Origin: Magnetospirillum sulfuroxidans
Lineage (GTDB): Bacteria > Pseudomonadota > Alphaproteobacteria > Rhodospirillales > Magnetospirillaceae
DNA: 64,000 bases
Reading direction: 5' to 3'
Assembly (NCBI RefSeq): GCF_018224925.1
Contig: NZ_JAGTUF010000018.1
Location: 1-64,000, forward strand
The notes under the pieces are model-generated. The model was given only the letters and a program-made list of their open reading frames with translations. It was not told where the DNA came from and did not search any database. Position numbers and translations under genes: made by a program. Below, one piece after another: positions 7,966 through 18,263 of the stretch. Position 1 is the stretch's first letter. Every line of letters starts with the position of its first letter.

Positions 7966-9594
7966 TTACACCTGAATGTCCACGCCTGAGCGACCGCCGG
8001 CAAAGCGGGCCTGAGCTTGGGCGGCGGCGCCGCTTTGGGTTGCGTCAACGCCATTCATGGCGGCCAGCGCCCGACGCGAACGCCGTCCGCTCGCCTGATC
8101 CTGGGCGGCCTGCTGCTGGTTTTCACCGCGCAGGTTAAAGGTCAGCGACCCGGTGTCGGCCTTGAGGCCGGCGTCGGACAAAGCCTTTTCCAGCGCGCGA
8201 GAGTCGTTCTTCAGCATGGCCAGGGTGTCTTTGTTGTCGGCGGTGACCACGCCCGAGACCGAACCGTCCTTGGCGACGTCCAGCTTGACCTCGATCGAGC
8301 CCAGCTCGACCGGCTTCAACTGCACCTTGATGGTGTCGCCGTTGGCGCCCTGCTTGGCGATTTGGACCTTGACCTGATCCATCACTTCCTTGGCCTGGGG
8401 CGTTTGCGGCTGGCGCGGCGCCTGGGCGGCTTGGGCCGGGGCAGTCTTGGCCGCGGCTTGCGTGCCAGAGGCGCCGTTCAACCCGGCGACGGCCTGCGTC
8501 TGGTTGCCGGACGAACCGGCGGCTTGCGGCTGGCTGGCGCCTTCGGCTTGGGCGGCGGCCAGGGCGGCGACAAACGGCTTGGCGTCCACCGGCTTGTTCA
8601 TCAAGGCCGGGTCCTGGGTCTGATTGGCGCCAGCGGCCTGATTGGTCTGGCCGGCATTGGCTTGCGGCTGCCCGTTGCTCTGACCGCCGTTGCCCTGGGC
8701 CGGGACGGGGATTTCCAGACCGTCGACATCTTGGGTCAGCAGGACTTCGGCGGTACCCACGCTCGGCTGCACTTGCCGGGTGGTGTCGGCGACCTTGACC
8801 TGAACATTCAACTGGGCGCCGGTATCGTCGATGCTGGCGGCCAGATCGGCGGCTTGGGTGGCGGCGGCGTTCTTGTCGGCATGTTCGCCGGCCTTGCCCT
8901 TGGCGGCGGCCTGGGGGGTGTTCTGCGCGGTCGGGTCGAAGGTCTCGACATTATCGGCATTGGCATCGGCGGCATTATTTTGTGGATTGGCCTGGGCCTG
9001 TTGCGGCTGGTCGCCGGCATCGGCAATTTTTTCCGGATCGACGCTTTCCACCACTTGGGCGGGGGTGGTTTCGGCCACCGTTGCCACCTGTTCGATCATC
9101 TGTTGCTGCACCGGCACCACGGCCGCCACCGCTTCGGCGGTCGGGGCGGCGGCATTCTCGGTCTTCACCTGCGGCTGGGAATCGTCGCTGACCGTTTCGG
9201 TCTTGGCTTCGGGCTTGGCCTGGGGGTCGGCGTCGCGATCATCGGCGCTCGCCACGGAATCGGTCTTTTCCGTCGGCTTGGCCTTGGCGTCGTCGCTGGC
9301 CTTGGCGTCATTGGCGGCTTCGGCCTTGTTCGAACGTGTATTTTCCTTGGCTTCGGACCGCTTGGGCTTGTCGTCGCTCTTGGTGCTGGCGCGGGGTTCG
9401 TCGTTCTTTCGCTCGAACACCTTGCTCAGCGCTTTTTCCGCCGAAGGGGTGGCGTTGACGCTGACGCTGGTCTGCGAGCCGGCCTTGTTCAAGGCGGCGA
9501 GAAACTCGTCGGCGGTGGAGCTGGCGGATTTGCCGTTCGAGGTCGACTGGTTTGTCTGCTCGAAAATCCGCTGATTGATGGAATAGACCGTCAT
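7966..9594 (-). CDS. fliK: flagellar hook-length control protein FliK
   Basis: FliK is the molecular ruler and substrate-specificity switch that measures hook length. The 542-aa product is low-complexity, rich in Ala, Gln, Lys and Asp, over about 400 residues. It ends in a compact Flg_hook domain (about residues 400-490) with the motif IKVQLKPVELGSIEVKLD and the GSLTFNLRG strand. That architecture, and its place before flgD-flgE, define FliK; sequence conservation outside the C-terminal domain is low, as usual. It is the first gene after the sigma-54 promoter at 9638-9652. Confidence 0.9.
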   Translation of the reverse strand: MTVYSINQRIFEQTNQSTSNGKSASSTADEFLAALNKAGSQTSVSVNATPSAEKALSKVFERKNDEPRASTKSDDKPKRSEAKENTRSNKAEAANDAKASDDAKAKPTEKTDSVASADDRDADPQAKPEAKTETVSDDSQPQVKTENAAAPTAEAVAAVVPVQQQMIEQVATVAETTPAQVVESVDPEKIADAGDQPQQAQANPQNNAADANADNVETFDPTAQNTPQAAAKGKAGEHADKNAAATQAADLAASIDDTGAQLNVQVKVADTTRQVQPSVGTAEVLLTQDVDGLEIPVPAQGNGGQSNGQPQANAGQTNQAAGANQTQDPALMNKPVDAKPFVAALAAAQAEGASQPQAAGSSGNQTQAVAGLNGASGTQAAAKTAPAQAAQAPRQPQTPQAKEVMDQVKVQIAKQGANGDTIKVQLKPVELGSIEVKLDVAKDGSVSGVVTADNKDTLAMLKNDSRALEKALSDAGLKADTGSLTFNLRGENQQQAAQDQASGRRSRRALAAMNGVDATQSGAAAQAQARFAGGRSGVDIQV

Positions 9595-9637
9595 GATCCG
9601 GTTCCCCGTGGTGAAGCCAAGTGCCGCGATCTATGAT

Positions 9638-9652
9638 GCAGACGCCGTGCCA
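9638..9652 (-). promoter_or_regulatory. sigma-54 (-24/-12) promoter of fliK-flgD-flgE
   Basis: On the minus strand the bases read TGGCACGGCGTCTGC, a full match to TGGCACG-N4-(T/C)TGC with the required spacing between the GG and GC dinucleotides. It lies 44 bases upstream of the fliK ATG. FlbD with sigma-54 is the expected activator of hook genes in alphaproteobacteria, and flbD lies in this window. Confidence 0.85.
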
Positions 9653-9752
9653 AGTCGGAGAATCGTTTATTTTCAATGTATTGGTGTTTTTGGGCCATGC
9701 CAGGATCGGCGAAAGTGGCAGAATCTGCCGGGCTTGCGGAAAACCCTGCCGG

Positions 9753-10025
9753 TCAGTTGCGGCCCCAAGGGGATTGGTCGTCGTCGTCGCGGGCCAGGCT
9801 CATGATGCCGACGCCCATGCCAACGCTGCCGAAGGTGACGAAAAGACCGAAGAAGAACAAGACCAGCACGGTGATGGGGTGACTGGACTGGGTGGCCAGG
9901 GTCCAGATATTGCCCATGTTGGTGGCCAAGACCATGGAGCCGAAGGTGGCGCCGGCACTCAGCCCATAGAACAGATGGGTGCCGAGAAACTTCAGGGCTT
10001 CTTTTTCTTTAAGGTTCAGGGCCAT
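9753..10025 (-). CDS. small membrane protein, unknown function
   Basis: This is a 90-aa protein with two hydrophobic segments (about residues 17-36 and 48-76) and a short acidic tail (RDDDDQSPWGRN). The ATG is preceded by GGAGG at the right distance. It lies 28 bases after the GNAT-Nudix gene on the same strand and may be its operon partner. No enzymatic motif is visible and the family is not recognised. Confidence 0.75.
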   Translation of the reverse strand: MALNLKEKEALKFLGTHLFYGLSAGATFGSMVLATNMGNIWTLATQSSHPITVLVLFFFGLFVTFGSVGMGVGIMSLARDDDDQSPWGRN

Positions 10026-10053
10026 GGTGCCCTCCGGCGGTGAAGCTCCCTGA

Positions 10054-11040
10054 CTATAGCCATTCCCGCAGCAAGGCGACCAGAGGGATATCGGCCGGCG
10101 GCATGGGCAAACCGCTTAAGGCGGCGGCGCGCACCCATTTCAGCATCTGGCCTTCGCGCGGTTGCGGCTCGCCCTTCCACTGGCGCACCGCGTAAAGCGG
10201 CATCAACAGGTGGAAGGTGTCGTAATCGTGACTGGCAAAGGCCAGCGGCGCCAAGCAGCTTTCGCCGACATCAAGGCCCAATTCCTCGGCCAATTCGCGC
10301 ACCAAGGCCATTTCCGGGGTTTCGCCGGGGTGGATCTTGCCGCCGGGAAACTCCCACAGTCCCGACATGCTTTTACCGGGCGGCCGGCTGGCCATCAGGA
10401 CGCGGCCGTCGGTGTCGATCAGGGCGGCGGCGGCGACCAGCAGCATGGGCCGCGCCGCATGGGCGGCGCGCCACTGATCGGCGGCCAGGGCGAATTTGGG
10501 CGAATCGACGCTATCCCCCCGCGCCGGCATGCCGCATGGGTGGCGGCCGGCGGGGGTGAAGCCGACCTTTTCCAGAACATGGGCCGAGACTTGGTTGTCG
10601 GGGTGGACCGCCGCCCACAGGGATTCATAGCCGAGATCGGCAAAGAGATGACGGATGAGCCGGCGCAGCGCTTCGCTGACGTAGCCCTGGCCCCAATAGG
10701 GATGCCCCAGCCAATAGCCCAGTTCGGGGCTATCGGCGTGATCAAGGCCGAAACCGATACAGCCGATCAAGGCGCCATCGATGGTGCGTTCCAACCCCAA
10801 GGCGACGCCCAGACCGGTCAGGCGGCGGGCTTCCTGGGCGACGACAAAAGCGTGACCGTCGTCAAGACCATAGGGATGGGGGATGTTGGCGGTGTATTGC
10901 ACCACCTCCCAATCATTGGCCAGTTCGGCCAGACGCGGGGCGTCGGCCGCGACCAACGGCCGCAGCTTCAGGCGGGCGGACAGCAGGGGCGCGCCGCGCC
11001 AGACGCTGCCCGCCGACCAGCAGCCGTTCTCCCCGCTCAC
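10054..11040 (-). CDS. GNAT acetyltransferase fused to a MutT-like Nudix hydrolase
   Basis: Two enzymes are joined in one chain. Residues ~20-185 form a RimJ/RimL-type GNAT domain with LRPLVAADAPRLAELANDWE and the acetyl-CoA loop WGQGYVSEAL. Residues ~195-328 form a Nudix domain with a complete Nudix box beginning GGKIHPGETPEMALV and running into RELAEELGL, preceded by SGLWEFPGG as in MutT (8-oxo-dGTP hydrolysis). The GTG at 11040 overlaps the argJ stop (GTGA) and is preferred; the frame stays open to 11094 inside argJ. The acetyl-group acceptor is unknown. MutT activity is likely by motif. Confidence 0.85.
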   Translation of the reverse strand: MSGENGCWSAGSVWRGAPLLSARLKLRPLVAADAPRLAELANDWEVVQYTANIPHPYGLDDGHAFVVAQEARRLTGLGVALGLERTIDGALIGCIGFGLDHADSPELGYWLGHPYWGQGYVSEALRRLIRHLFADLGYESLWAAVHPDNQVSAHVLEKVGFTPAGRHPCGMPARGDSVDSPKFALAADQWRAAHAARPMLLVAAAALIDTDGRVLMASRPPGKSMSGLWEFPGGKIHPGETPEMALVRELAEELGLDVGESCLAPLAFASHDYDTFHLLMPLYAVRQWKGEPQPREGQMLKWVRAAALSGLPMPPADIPLVALLREWL

Positions 11041-12269
11041 GTGCGGTAAGACCCGTTGATGTCGATATAGGCGTGGGTCAGGTCGCAGGTCCACACCGTG
11101 GCGCGGCCCTTGCCGATGCCGACATCGGTTTCGATGACGATATTTTGCCCCTTCATATGGGCGGTGACCGGCGCTTCGTCATAACCGGGAACCACTTCGC
11201 CGTCCTTGGCCACTTGGACGCCGCCGATGGCGATGGACAATTTGTCGCGATCGGCTTTTTCGCCGGCCTTGCCCACCGCCATGACGACGCGGCCCCAATT
11301 GGCGTCCTCGCCGGCGATGGCGGTCTTGACCAGCGGTGAATTGGCGATGGCCAGGGCGATGCGCTTGGCCGCCTTGTCGCCGGCGGCGCCGGTGACGGTG
11401 ACTTCAACGAATTTGGTGGCGCCTTCGCCATCCTTGACCACCTGGTGCGACAGATCCAGCAGCAGGTCGAACAGCTTGGCCTTGAAATCCTTCAGCCGCG
11501 TGTCGGCCGCGTCCTTGACCGCGGCGTGATCGACCTTGGCGGTGGCGAACAGCAGCAAGGTGTCCGAGGTCGAGGTGTCGCTGTCGACGGTGATGGAATT
11601 GAAGGAACGGTCGGCCCCTTTTTTCAGCAGGTCCTGCAACACGTCGTGCGACAGGTTGGCGTCGGTGAAGACGAAAGACAGCATGGTGGCCATGTCAGGG
11701 GCGATCATGCCGGCGCCCTTGGCGATGCCGTTGATGGTCACCGTCTTGCCGTCGATTTCGGCGCGGCGGGTCGCTCCCTTGGCGAAGGTGTCGGTGGTCA
11801 TGATGGCGCTGGCCGCTTCCGGCCAGAACTCAGCCTTCAGCTTGGCCCGCGCCGCGCCCAGGTTTTCGGTGATCCGTTCATCGGGCAGGACCACGCCGAT
11901 GGTGCCGGTCGAGGCGACGAACACTTCCGATTTCTTGCAGCCGAATTCCGCGGCGGCGGCTTCCACCGTGCGCGTCACCGAGGCGACGCCGGCGGCGCCG
12001 GTAAAGGCGTTGGCATTGCCGGAATTGACGATCAGCAGTCGGGCCGATCCCTTGGCCGAGGCCTGCTTGCACCAATCCACCGGGGCGGAACAGGTCAGCG
12101 ATTTGGTGTAGACGCCGGCGACATGGGTGCCGGCCTCCATTTCCACCAGCAAAAGATCGGTCCGCCCCTTGTAGCGGATGGCGCATTCATGCGTGGCCAG
12201 ACGCACGCCAGCCAGAACCGGCAGCGCCGGAAAAGCGGCGGGGGCAAGCGGCGAAATGGTGGCGGACAT
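11037..12269 (-). CDS. argJ: ArgJ, glutamate N-acetyltransferase / amino-acid acetyltransferase
   Basis: ArgJ transfers acetyl from N-acetylornithine to glutamate in the cyclic arginine pathway, and may also use acetyl-CoA. The 410-aa precursor holds the self-cleavage site KGAGMIAPDMATMLSF, with the break before the Thr that becomes the catalytic N-terminus of the beta chain. AAGGAG precedes the ATG. The argD and argF genes lie elsewhere in the window (51.6-53.7 kb). It overlaps the downstream GNAT-Nudix gene by 4 bases and lies 71 bases after the parvulin gene. Confidence 0.97.
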   Translation of the reverse strand: MSATISPLAPAAFPALPVLAGVRLATHECAIRYKGRTDLLLVEMEAGTHVAGVYTKSLTCSAPVDWCKQASAKGSARLLIVNSGNANAFTGAAGVASVTRTVEAAAAEFGCKKSEVFVASTGTIGVVLPDERITENLGAARAKLKAEFWPEAASAIMTTDTFAKGATRRAEIDGKTVTINGIAKGAGMIAPDMATMLSFVFTDANLSHDVLQDLLKKGADRSFNSITVDSDTSTSDTLLLFATAKVDHAAVKDAADTRLKDFKAKLFDLLLDLSHQVVKDGEGATKFVEVTVTGAAGDKAAKRIALAIANSPLVKTAIAGEDANWGRVVMAVGKAGEKADRDKLSIAIGGVQVAKDGEVVPGYDEAPVTAHMKGQNIVIETDVGIGKGRATVWTCDLTHAYIDINGSYRT

Positions 12270-12291
12270 GAATGTGCTCCTTGCTCTGGGG

Positions 12292-12325
12292 GGCGGCGCG
12301 CCGGTGGTTTAAGGTGCGCGCCGCC
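12292..12325 (-). terminator. strong hairpin between the parvulin gene and argJ
   Basis: A perfect 10-bp stem (12292-12301 with 12316-12325, GGCGGCGCGC/GCGCGCCGCC) encloses a 14-base loop. No T run follows on either strand, so it may be an attenuator or mRNA-stability hairpin rather than a true terminator. Confidence 0.4.
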
Positions 12326-12340
12326 GCTGGATAAGCCTAA

Positions 12341-13162
12341 TTACTTCTTTTCGACAGTTTTGCCGTCACGGTCGTAAAGCGTGACCTTGGCCTTGGCGCG
12401 AATGTCGGCCACCAGCTTTTGCGCCAGCTTTTCCGCCAGATCCTCGCGGATGGCCGGGGTGGCCTGTTCCAGGGTCGGCGGCGTGGCGGTCCGGCGATCC
12501 TCGACCTTGATGACGTGCCAGCCGAACTGGCTTTGCACCGGATTGTCCAGCAATTCGCCGGCCTTCATGCCAAAGGCGGCGGTGGAAAATTGCGGCACCA
12601 TTTCGCCCTGGGTGAAATAGCCCAGATCGCCGCCGTTTTGCTTGGCCGAGGGGTCCTTGGACTTGGCCTTGGCGGTTTCGGTGAAATCGGCGCCCTTTTT
12701 CAATTCGGCGATCACCGCCTTGGCCTGGTCTTCGGTTTCCAGCAGGATGTGACGGGCGCGCACCTCGTCTTCCGGCTTGGCGCTGGTCAGGTAGCCGTCA
12801 TAGGCGGCCTTGATCGCGGCCGGGGTGACTTCGCTTCGCAGATGCTTGTTCATCCACACCTTGACCAGCAATTGCTGATACAGCTGCTTGAGCTCGGGGT
12901 CCTTTTCCAGGCCTTCCTTTTTCGCCTGCTCGGCCACCAACATGTTGTTGACCGCCATGTCCTGCAAGGCTTCATAGGGGGCCTGAGAGGCCATCTGCGG
13001 CGGCAAGGTGCGCTGATAGGCGATCAGATCGGCTTCATGGATCTTGGTGCCGTTGACTTCGGCGACCACCGAGGGCTTGTCGGCGGCGAGTGCGGGCAAG
13101 GCCGCGACGGCCAGCGCCAGGGCGAACGGGGCGGCAAAAGCGGCGGCGAATGACGTTTTCAT
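12341..13162 (-). CDS. periplasmic parvulin-type peptidyl-prolyl isomerase
   Basis: This is a SurA/PrsA-like foldase. From the ATG at 13162 (AAGGA upstream) a signal peptide ends at ALPALAADK (about residue 26). A SurA-N-like helical region (residues ~30-125) follows, and then a parvulin domain with DEVRARHILLETEDQAKAV, KNGGDLGYFTQGEMVPQF-type and QFGWHVIKVEDRR motifs. The C-terminus is basic. It catalyses prolyl isomerisation in the periplasm. It is the first gene of the argJ group, an association common in alphaproteobacteria. The frame also extends upstream to 13255, but that stretch has no RBS and no signal peptide. Confidence 0.9.
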   Translation of the reverse strand: MKTSFAAAFAAPFALALAVAALPALAADKPSVVAEVNGTKIHEADLIAYQRTLPPQMASQAPYEALQDMAVNNMLVAEQAKKEGLEKDPELKQLYQQLLVKVWMNKHLRSEVTPAAIKAAYDGYLTSAKPEDEVRARHILLETEDQAKAVIAELKKGADFTETAKAKSKDPSAKQNGGDLGYFTQGEMVPQFSTAAFGMKAGELLDNPVQSQFGWHVIKVEDRRTATPPTLEQATPAIREDLAEKLAQKLVADIRAKAKVTLYDRDGKTVEKK

Positions 13163-13410
13163 GCTTGGATGTCCTTGCGGGATGCAGGGGGGCGCGTCCG
13201 GCCACGGCGGTCGGACGCCCATGGCGGTTGAACCACAACCGCGGCGGCGGCACAAGAGGCTGCTGCGTCCCGGCGCCCTTGGTTCATGCGACGCTTCGGC
13301 TATTGGGGCGCCGAAGCTTTGCTTTGGACTGGGCGGGCAAGCACATGAGTGCTGACCGCTACAGCTGATGGATGCTATGCTCGCCGTGCCGGAAAGCAGA
13401 GGCGATATCC

Positions 13411-14709
13411 ATGGGGGCGCCGATCATCAGCACGGGTTCGATTGCCTTGCGCATGGCTCTTGGCTATGCCTTGTTCGGCTGTGTCTGGATTGTGGGTTCG
13501 GACCAGTTGGTGGCGCTTTTGTTCAGCGATCCCGCATCGCTGACCCTGGTGCAAAGCTGGAAGGGATTGTGTTTCGTTCTCTTGTCGGCGGCGTTGATTT
13601 TTGCCCTGGGGGCGTTTTTTCTGCGGGCCTTGGCGGCCTCGGAACGTCGCTATCACGCTTTGTTCGCCGACAGCCCCGAAGCCTTGGTCATCTACGATCT
13701 GGACGATTTGCGGATTATCGACGCTAATGCCGCGGCGGGCGAGCTGTTGGGCTATGCGGCCGAAGACATGGTCGGGCTGGCGATCACCGCTTTCATGCCG
13801 CTGGCGGTCGCTGCCGCGGTCCCGGCCATTTTGCCCAGATTGCGCGAGCCTGGACCATTCACCTCGGTGTGGCGGTTGCGTCATCACGATGGCCGCGAGC
13901 TTGACGTGTCGATTCACGCTCAGGCCTATTGGGAAAAGGGGCATCATTGCCGGCAGGCGTTGCTGATCGACGTCACCGCCCGGATTCGGGCCGAGACCGA
14001 ATTGCTGCGCACCTTGGACGAACTGGCCGGCGCCAACGAGCGCATGCGCGAAGTCAGCTATGCCATTTCGCATGATTTGCAGGAACCTCTGCGTCAGGTG
14101 AGCGGCTTTGTTCAATTGCTTGAACGCCGTTATGCCGAGCATTTGGACGCCGAGGCGACCCAGTTCATCGGCTATGCGGTCGAAGGTGTCGGCCGTTTGA
14201 AGGCCTTGATCGCCGACGTCGAGGATTTCGCCCAGCAACGTGACGTTTCCCAGGTCCAGGCGGTGGCCGCCAATACGGTGATGGCCGCCGTGCTCGACGA
14301 TCTGCGCCGGCCCATCGGCGTGGCGGCGGCGCATGTGGTGGTGGCGACGTTGCCCGATGTTGTGGTCGATCCGCGCCGGCTGGCGGTGGTTTTTCACGCC
14401 CTGGTGGATAATGCCGTCAAATTCCGCCGGCCCGACATTGCCTGCGAAATTGTCGTCAATGCCACCTGGGGCGGTGAATGCTGGGTGTTTCGCGTGCAAG
14501 ACAACGGTTTGGGGATCGATTCTGAATTCCGGGCCACGGTCTTTTCATTGTTTCGCCGCCTGCATACCCGTGACCGCATTCCTGGCAACGGCACCGGCTT
14601 GGCCCTGGCGAAAAAAATGGTGGAATCCTGGGGCGGACGAATTTGGGTCGAGCCCGCCCCTGGCGGCGGTTCCATCTTCGCTTTCACCTTGCGCGGGGCG
14701 GGGGATTGA
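13411..14709 (+). CDS. membrane PAS sensor histidine kinase
   Basis: This is a 432-aa kinase. Two hydrophobic segments lie near the N-terminus (ALRMALGYALFGCVWIVG and LLSAALIFALGAFFLRALAA). A PAS domain follows (YHALFADSPEALVIYDLDD, residues ~95-205). The HisKA box is AISHDLQEPLRQVSGFVQLL, a form typical of phytochrome-type kinases. The HATPase domain carries DNAVKFRRPD, DNGLGID and GNGTGLALAKKMV. The start at 13411 is chosen over 13372 for fit with the first membrane helix. No partner response regulator is adjacent; secA follows. The ligand is unknown. Confidence 0.85.
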   Translation: MGAPIISTGSIALRMALGYALFGCVWIVGSDQLVALLFSDPASLTLVQSWKGLCFVLLSAALIFALGAFFLRALAASERRYHALFADSPEALVIYDLDDLRIIDANAAAGELLGYAAEDMVGLAITAFMPLAVAAAVPAILPRLREPGPFTSVWRLRHHDGRELDVSIHAQAYWEKGHHCRQALLIDVTARIRAETELLRTLDELAGANERMREVSYAISHDLQEPLRQVSGFVQLLERRYAEHLDAEATQFIGYAVEGVGRLKALIADVEDFAQQRDVSQVQAVAANTVMAAVLDDLRRPIGVAAAHVVVATLPDVVVDPRRLAVVFHALVDNAVKFRRPDIACEIVVNATWGGECWVFRVQDNGLGIDSEFRATVFSLFRRLHTRDRIPGNGTGLALAKKMVESWGGRIWVEPAPGGGSIFAFTLRGAGD

Positions 14710-14813
14710 CTGCCCCGTCATTGACAGATGCCGCCATGGGCTCTATCTGTTTGGCCGTCGCAATAGGCCCCGCGCCCCGGGCCCGCCCCTAAGACTTATC
14801 CAGAGGTTTGCCC

Positions 14814-17534
<2,721 letters not shown>

Positions 17535-17535
17535 C

Positions 17536-17572
17536 ACCAAATCCCGGTGAGTGAAACCCATGGGGATGCGGT
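17536..17572 (+). repeat. 37-bp interspersed palindromic repeat, copy A
   Basis: The element begins ACCAAATCCCGGTGAGTG and ends GGGGATGCGGT, directly after the secA stop and before the convergent pqiC. It aligns without gaps to copy B (27813-27849) and to the reverse complement of copy C (55293-55329). The palindrome arms are the least perfect of the three. Confidence 0.6.
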
Positions 17573-17613
17573 TAGGCCCCAGGGGCCGCGCGGCTTATGC
17601 CGCGGGCGGCAAG

Positions 17614-17635
17614 GCGGGCGGGGCATCCCGCCCGC
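17614..17635. terminator. GC-rich hairpin between secA and pqiC
   Basis: There is a perfect 9-bp stem GCGGGCGGG/CCCGCCCGC with a GCAT loop between two convergent genes. A second small hairpin (CGCGGC-TTAT-GCCGCG) lies just before it at 17589-17604. Neither has a clear T run, so a bidirectional termination role is only plausible. Confidence 0.4.
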
Positions 17636-17642
17636 AGCCTGA

Positions 17643-18263
17643 TCATCCTTCGCCGCAAGGATTGGTTGTTCCGTTGGCCAGCCGTTCCAGGCTGGTGGCG
17701 ATGGAATCGCCGACGCGGGCCGAACTTAGCGACAATGCCGCCACCGCCGCTTCCGGCGTGGTTGCCGGCAAGCCTTCCACCGCCGTTGCCCGGCAGATGA
17801 TCGGCGTGCCCTGGGGCAGGCGGCGCAAGGTCCAGGTGGCTTCGGTCACCGCCTGGTGTCCAGGGATCGCCTCGAGCCGTTCCAGCCGCAGGGCCAACCG
17901 GTATTGCGGCGGACCGTCGGCGCTGGCCGCCACCGGGGCGGCGTAGGTATCGGCGGCGCGCAAGCGACGCCACAAAGCATCATCGACCATTTGGCGGATT
18001 TCATCGGCCAACGGCGCCGCCCAGCGGTCGCCGTCGCGCACGTCCAAGTGTCCGCCGGGCGCGGTCAGCACCACTTCTTCGCGGTTAATGCGTTCGGGCA
18101 CGGCGATGGGCAGCACCTCGACCAGCAGGGCGGCGCTGCCGTGTGACGGGGTGGCCGTGCCGGGCTGGGACAAGGCGTGATAGCGCAACGGCGCCGAGCT
18201 GCCGCAGGCGGCCAAGCCGACGGTCAAGGCCACGGCCGCGGCCGGGCGGAGCCAAGGGGTCAT
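17643..18263 (-). CDS. pqiC: PqiC-like ABC-transport auxiliary lipoprotein
   Basis: This is a 206-aa lipoprotein of the ABC_trans_aux (DUF330) family. The signal peptide ends in a lipobox VGLAAC (Cys about residue 20). It is followed by RYHALSQPG and ILPIAVPERINREEVVL-type segments typical of PqiC/YmbA, which anchors the PqiB needle at the outer membrane. It overlaps pqiB by 4 bases and closes the pqiA-pqiA-pqiB-pqiC cluster. Function is assigned from family and context. Confidence 0.85.
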   Translation of the reverse strand: MTPWLRPAAAVALTVGLAACGSSAPLRYHALSQPGTATPSHGSAALLVEVLPIAVPERINREEVVLTAPGGHLDVRDGDRWAAPLADEIRQMVDDALWRRLRAADTYAAPVAASADGPPQYRLALRLERLEAIPGHQAVTEATWTLRRLPQGTPIICRATAVEGLPATTPEAAVAALSLSSARVGDSIATSLERLANGTTNPCGEG

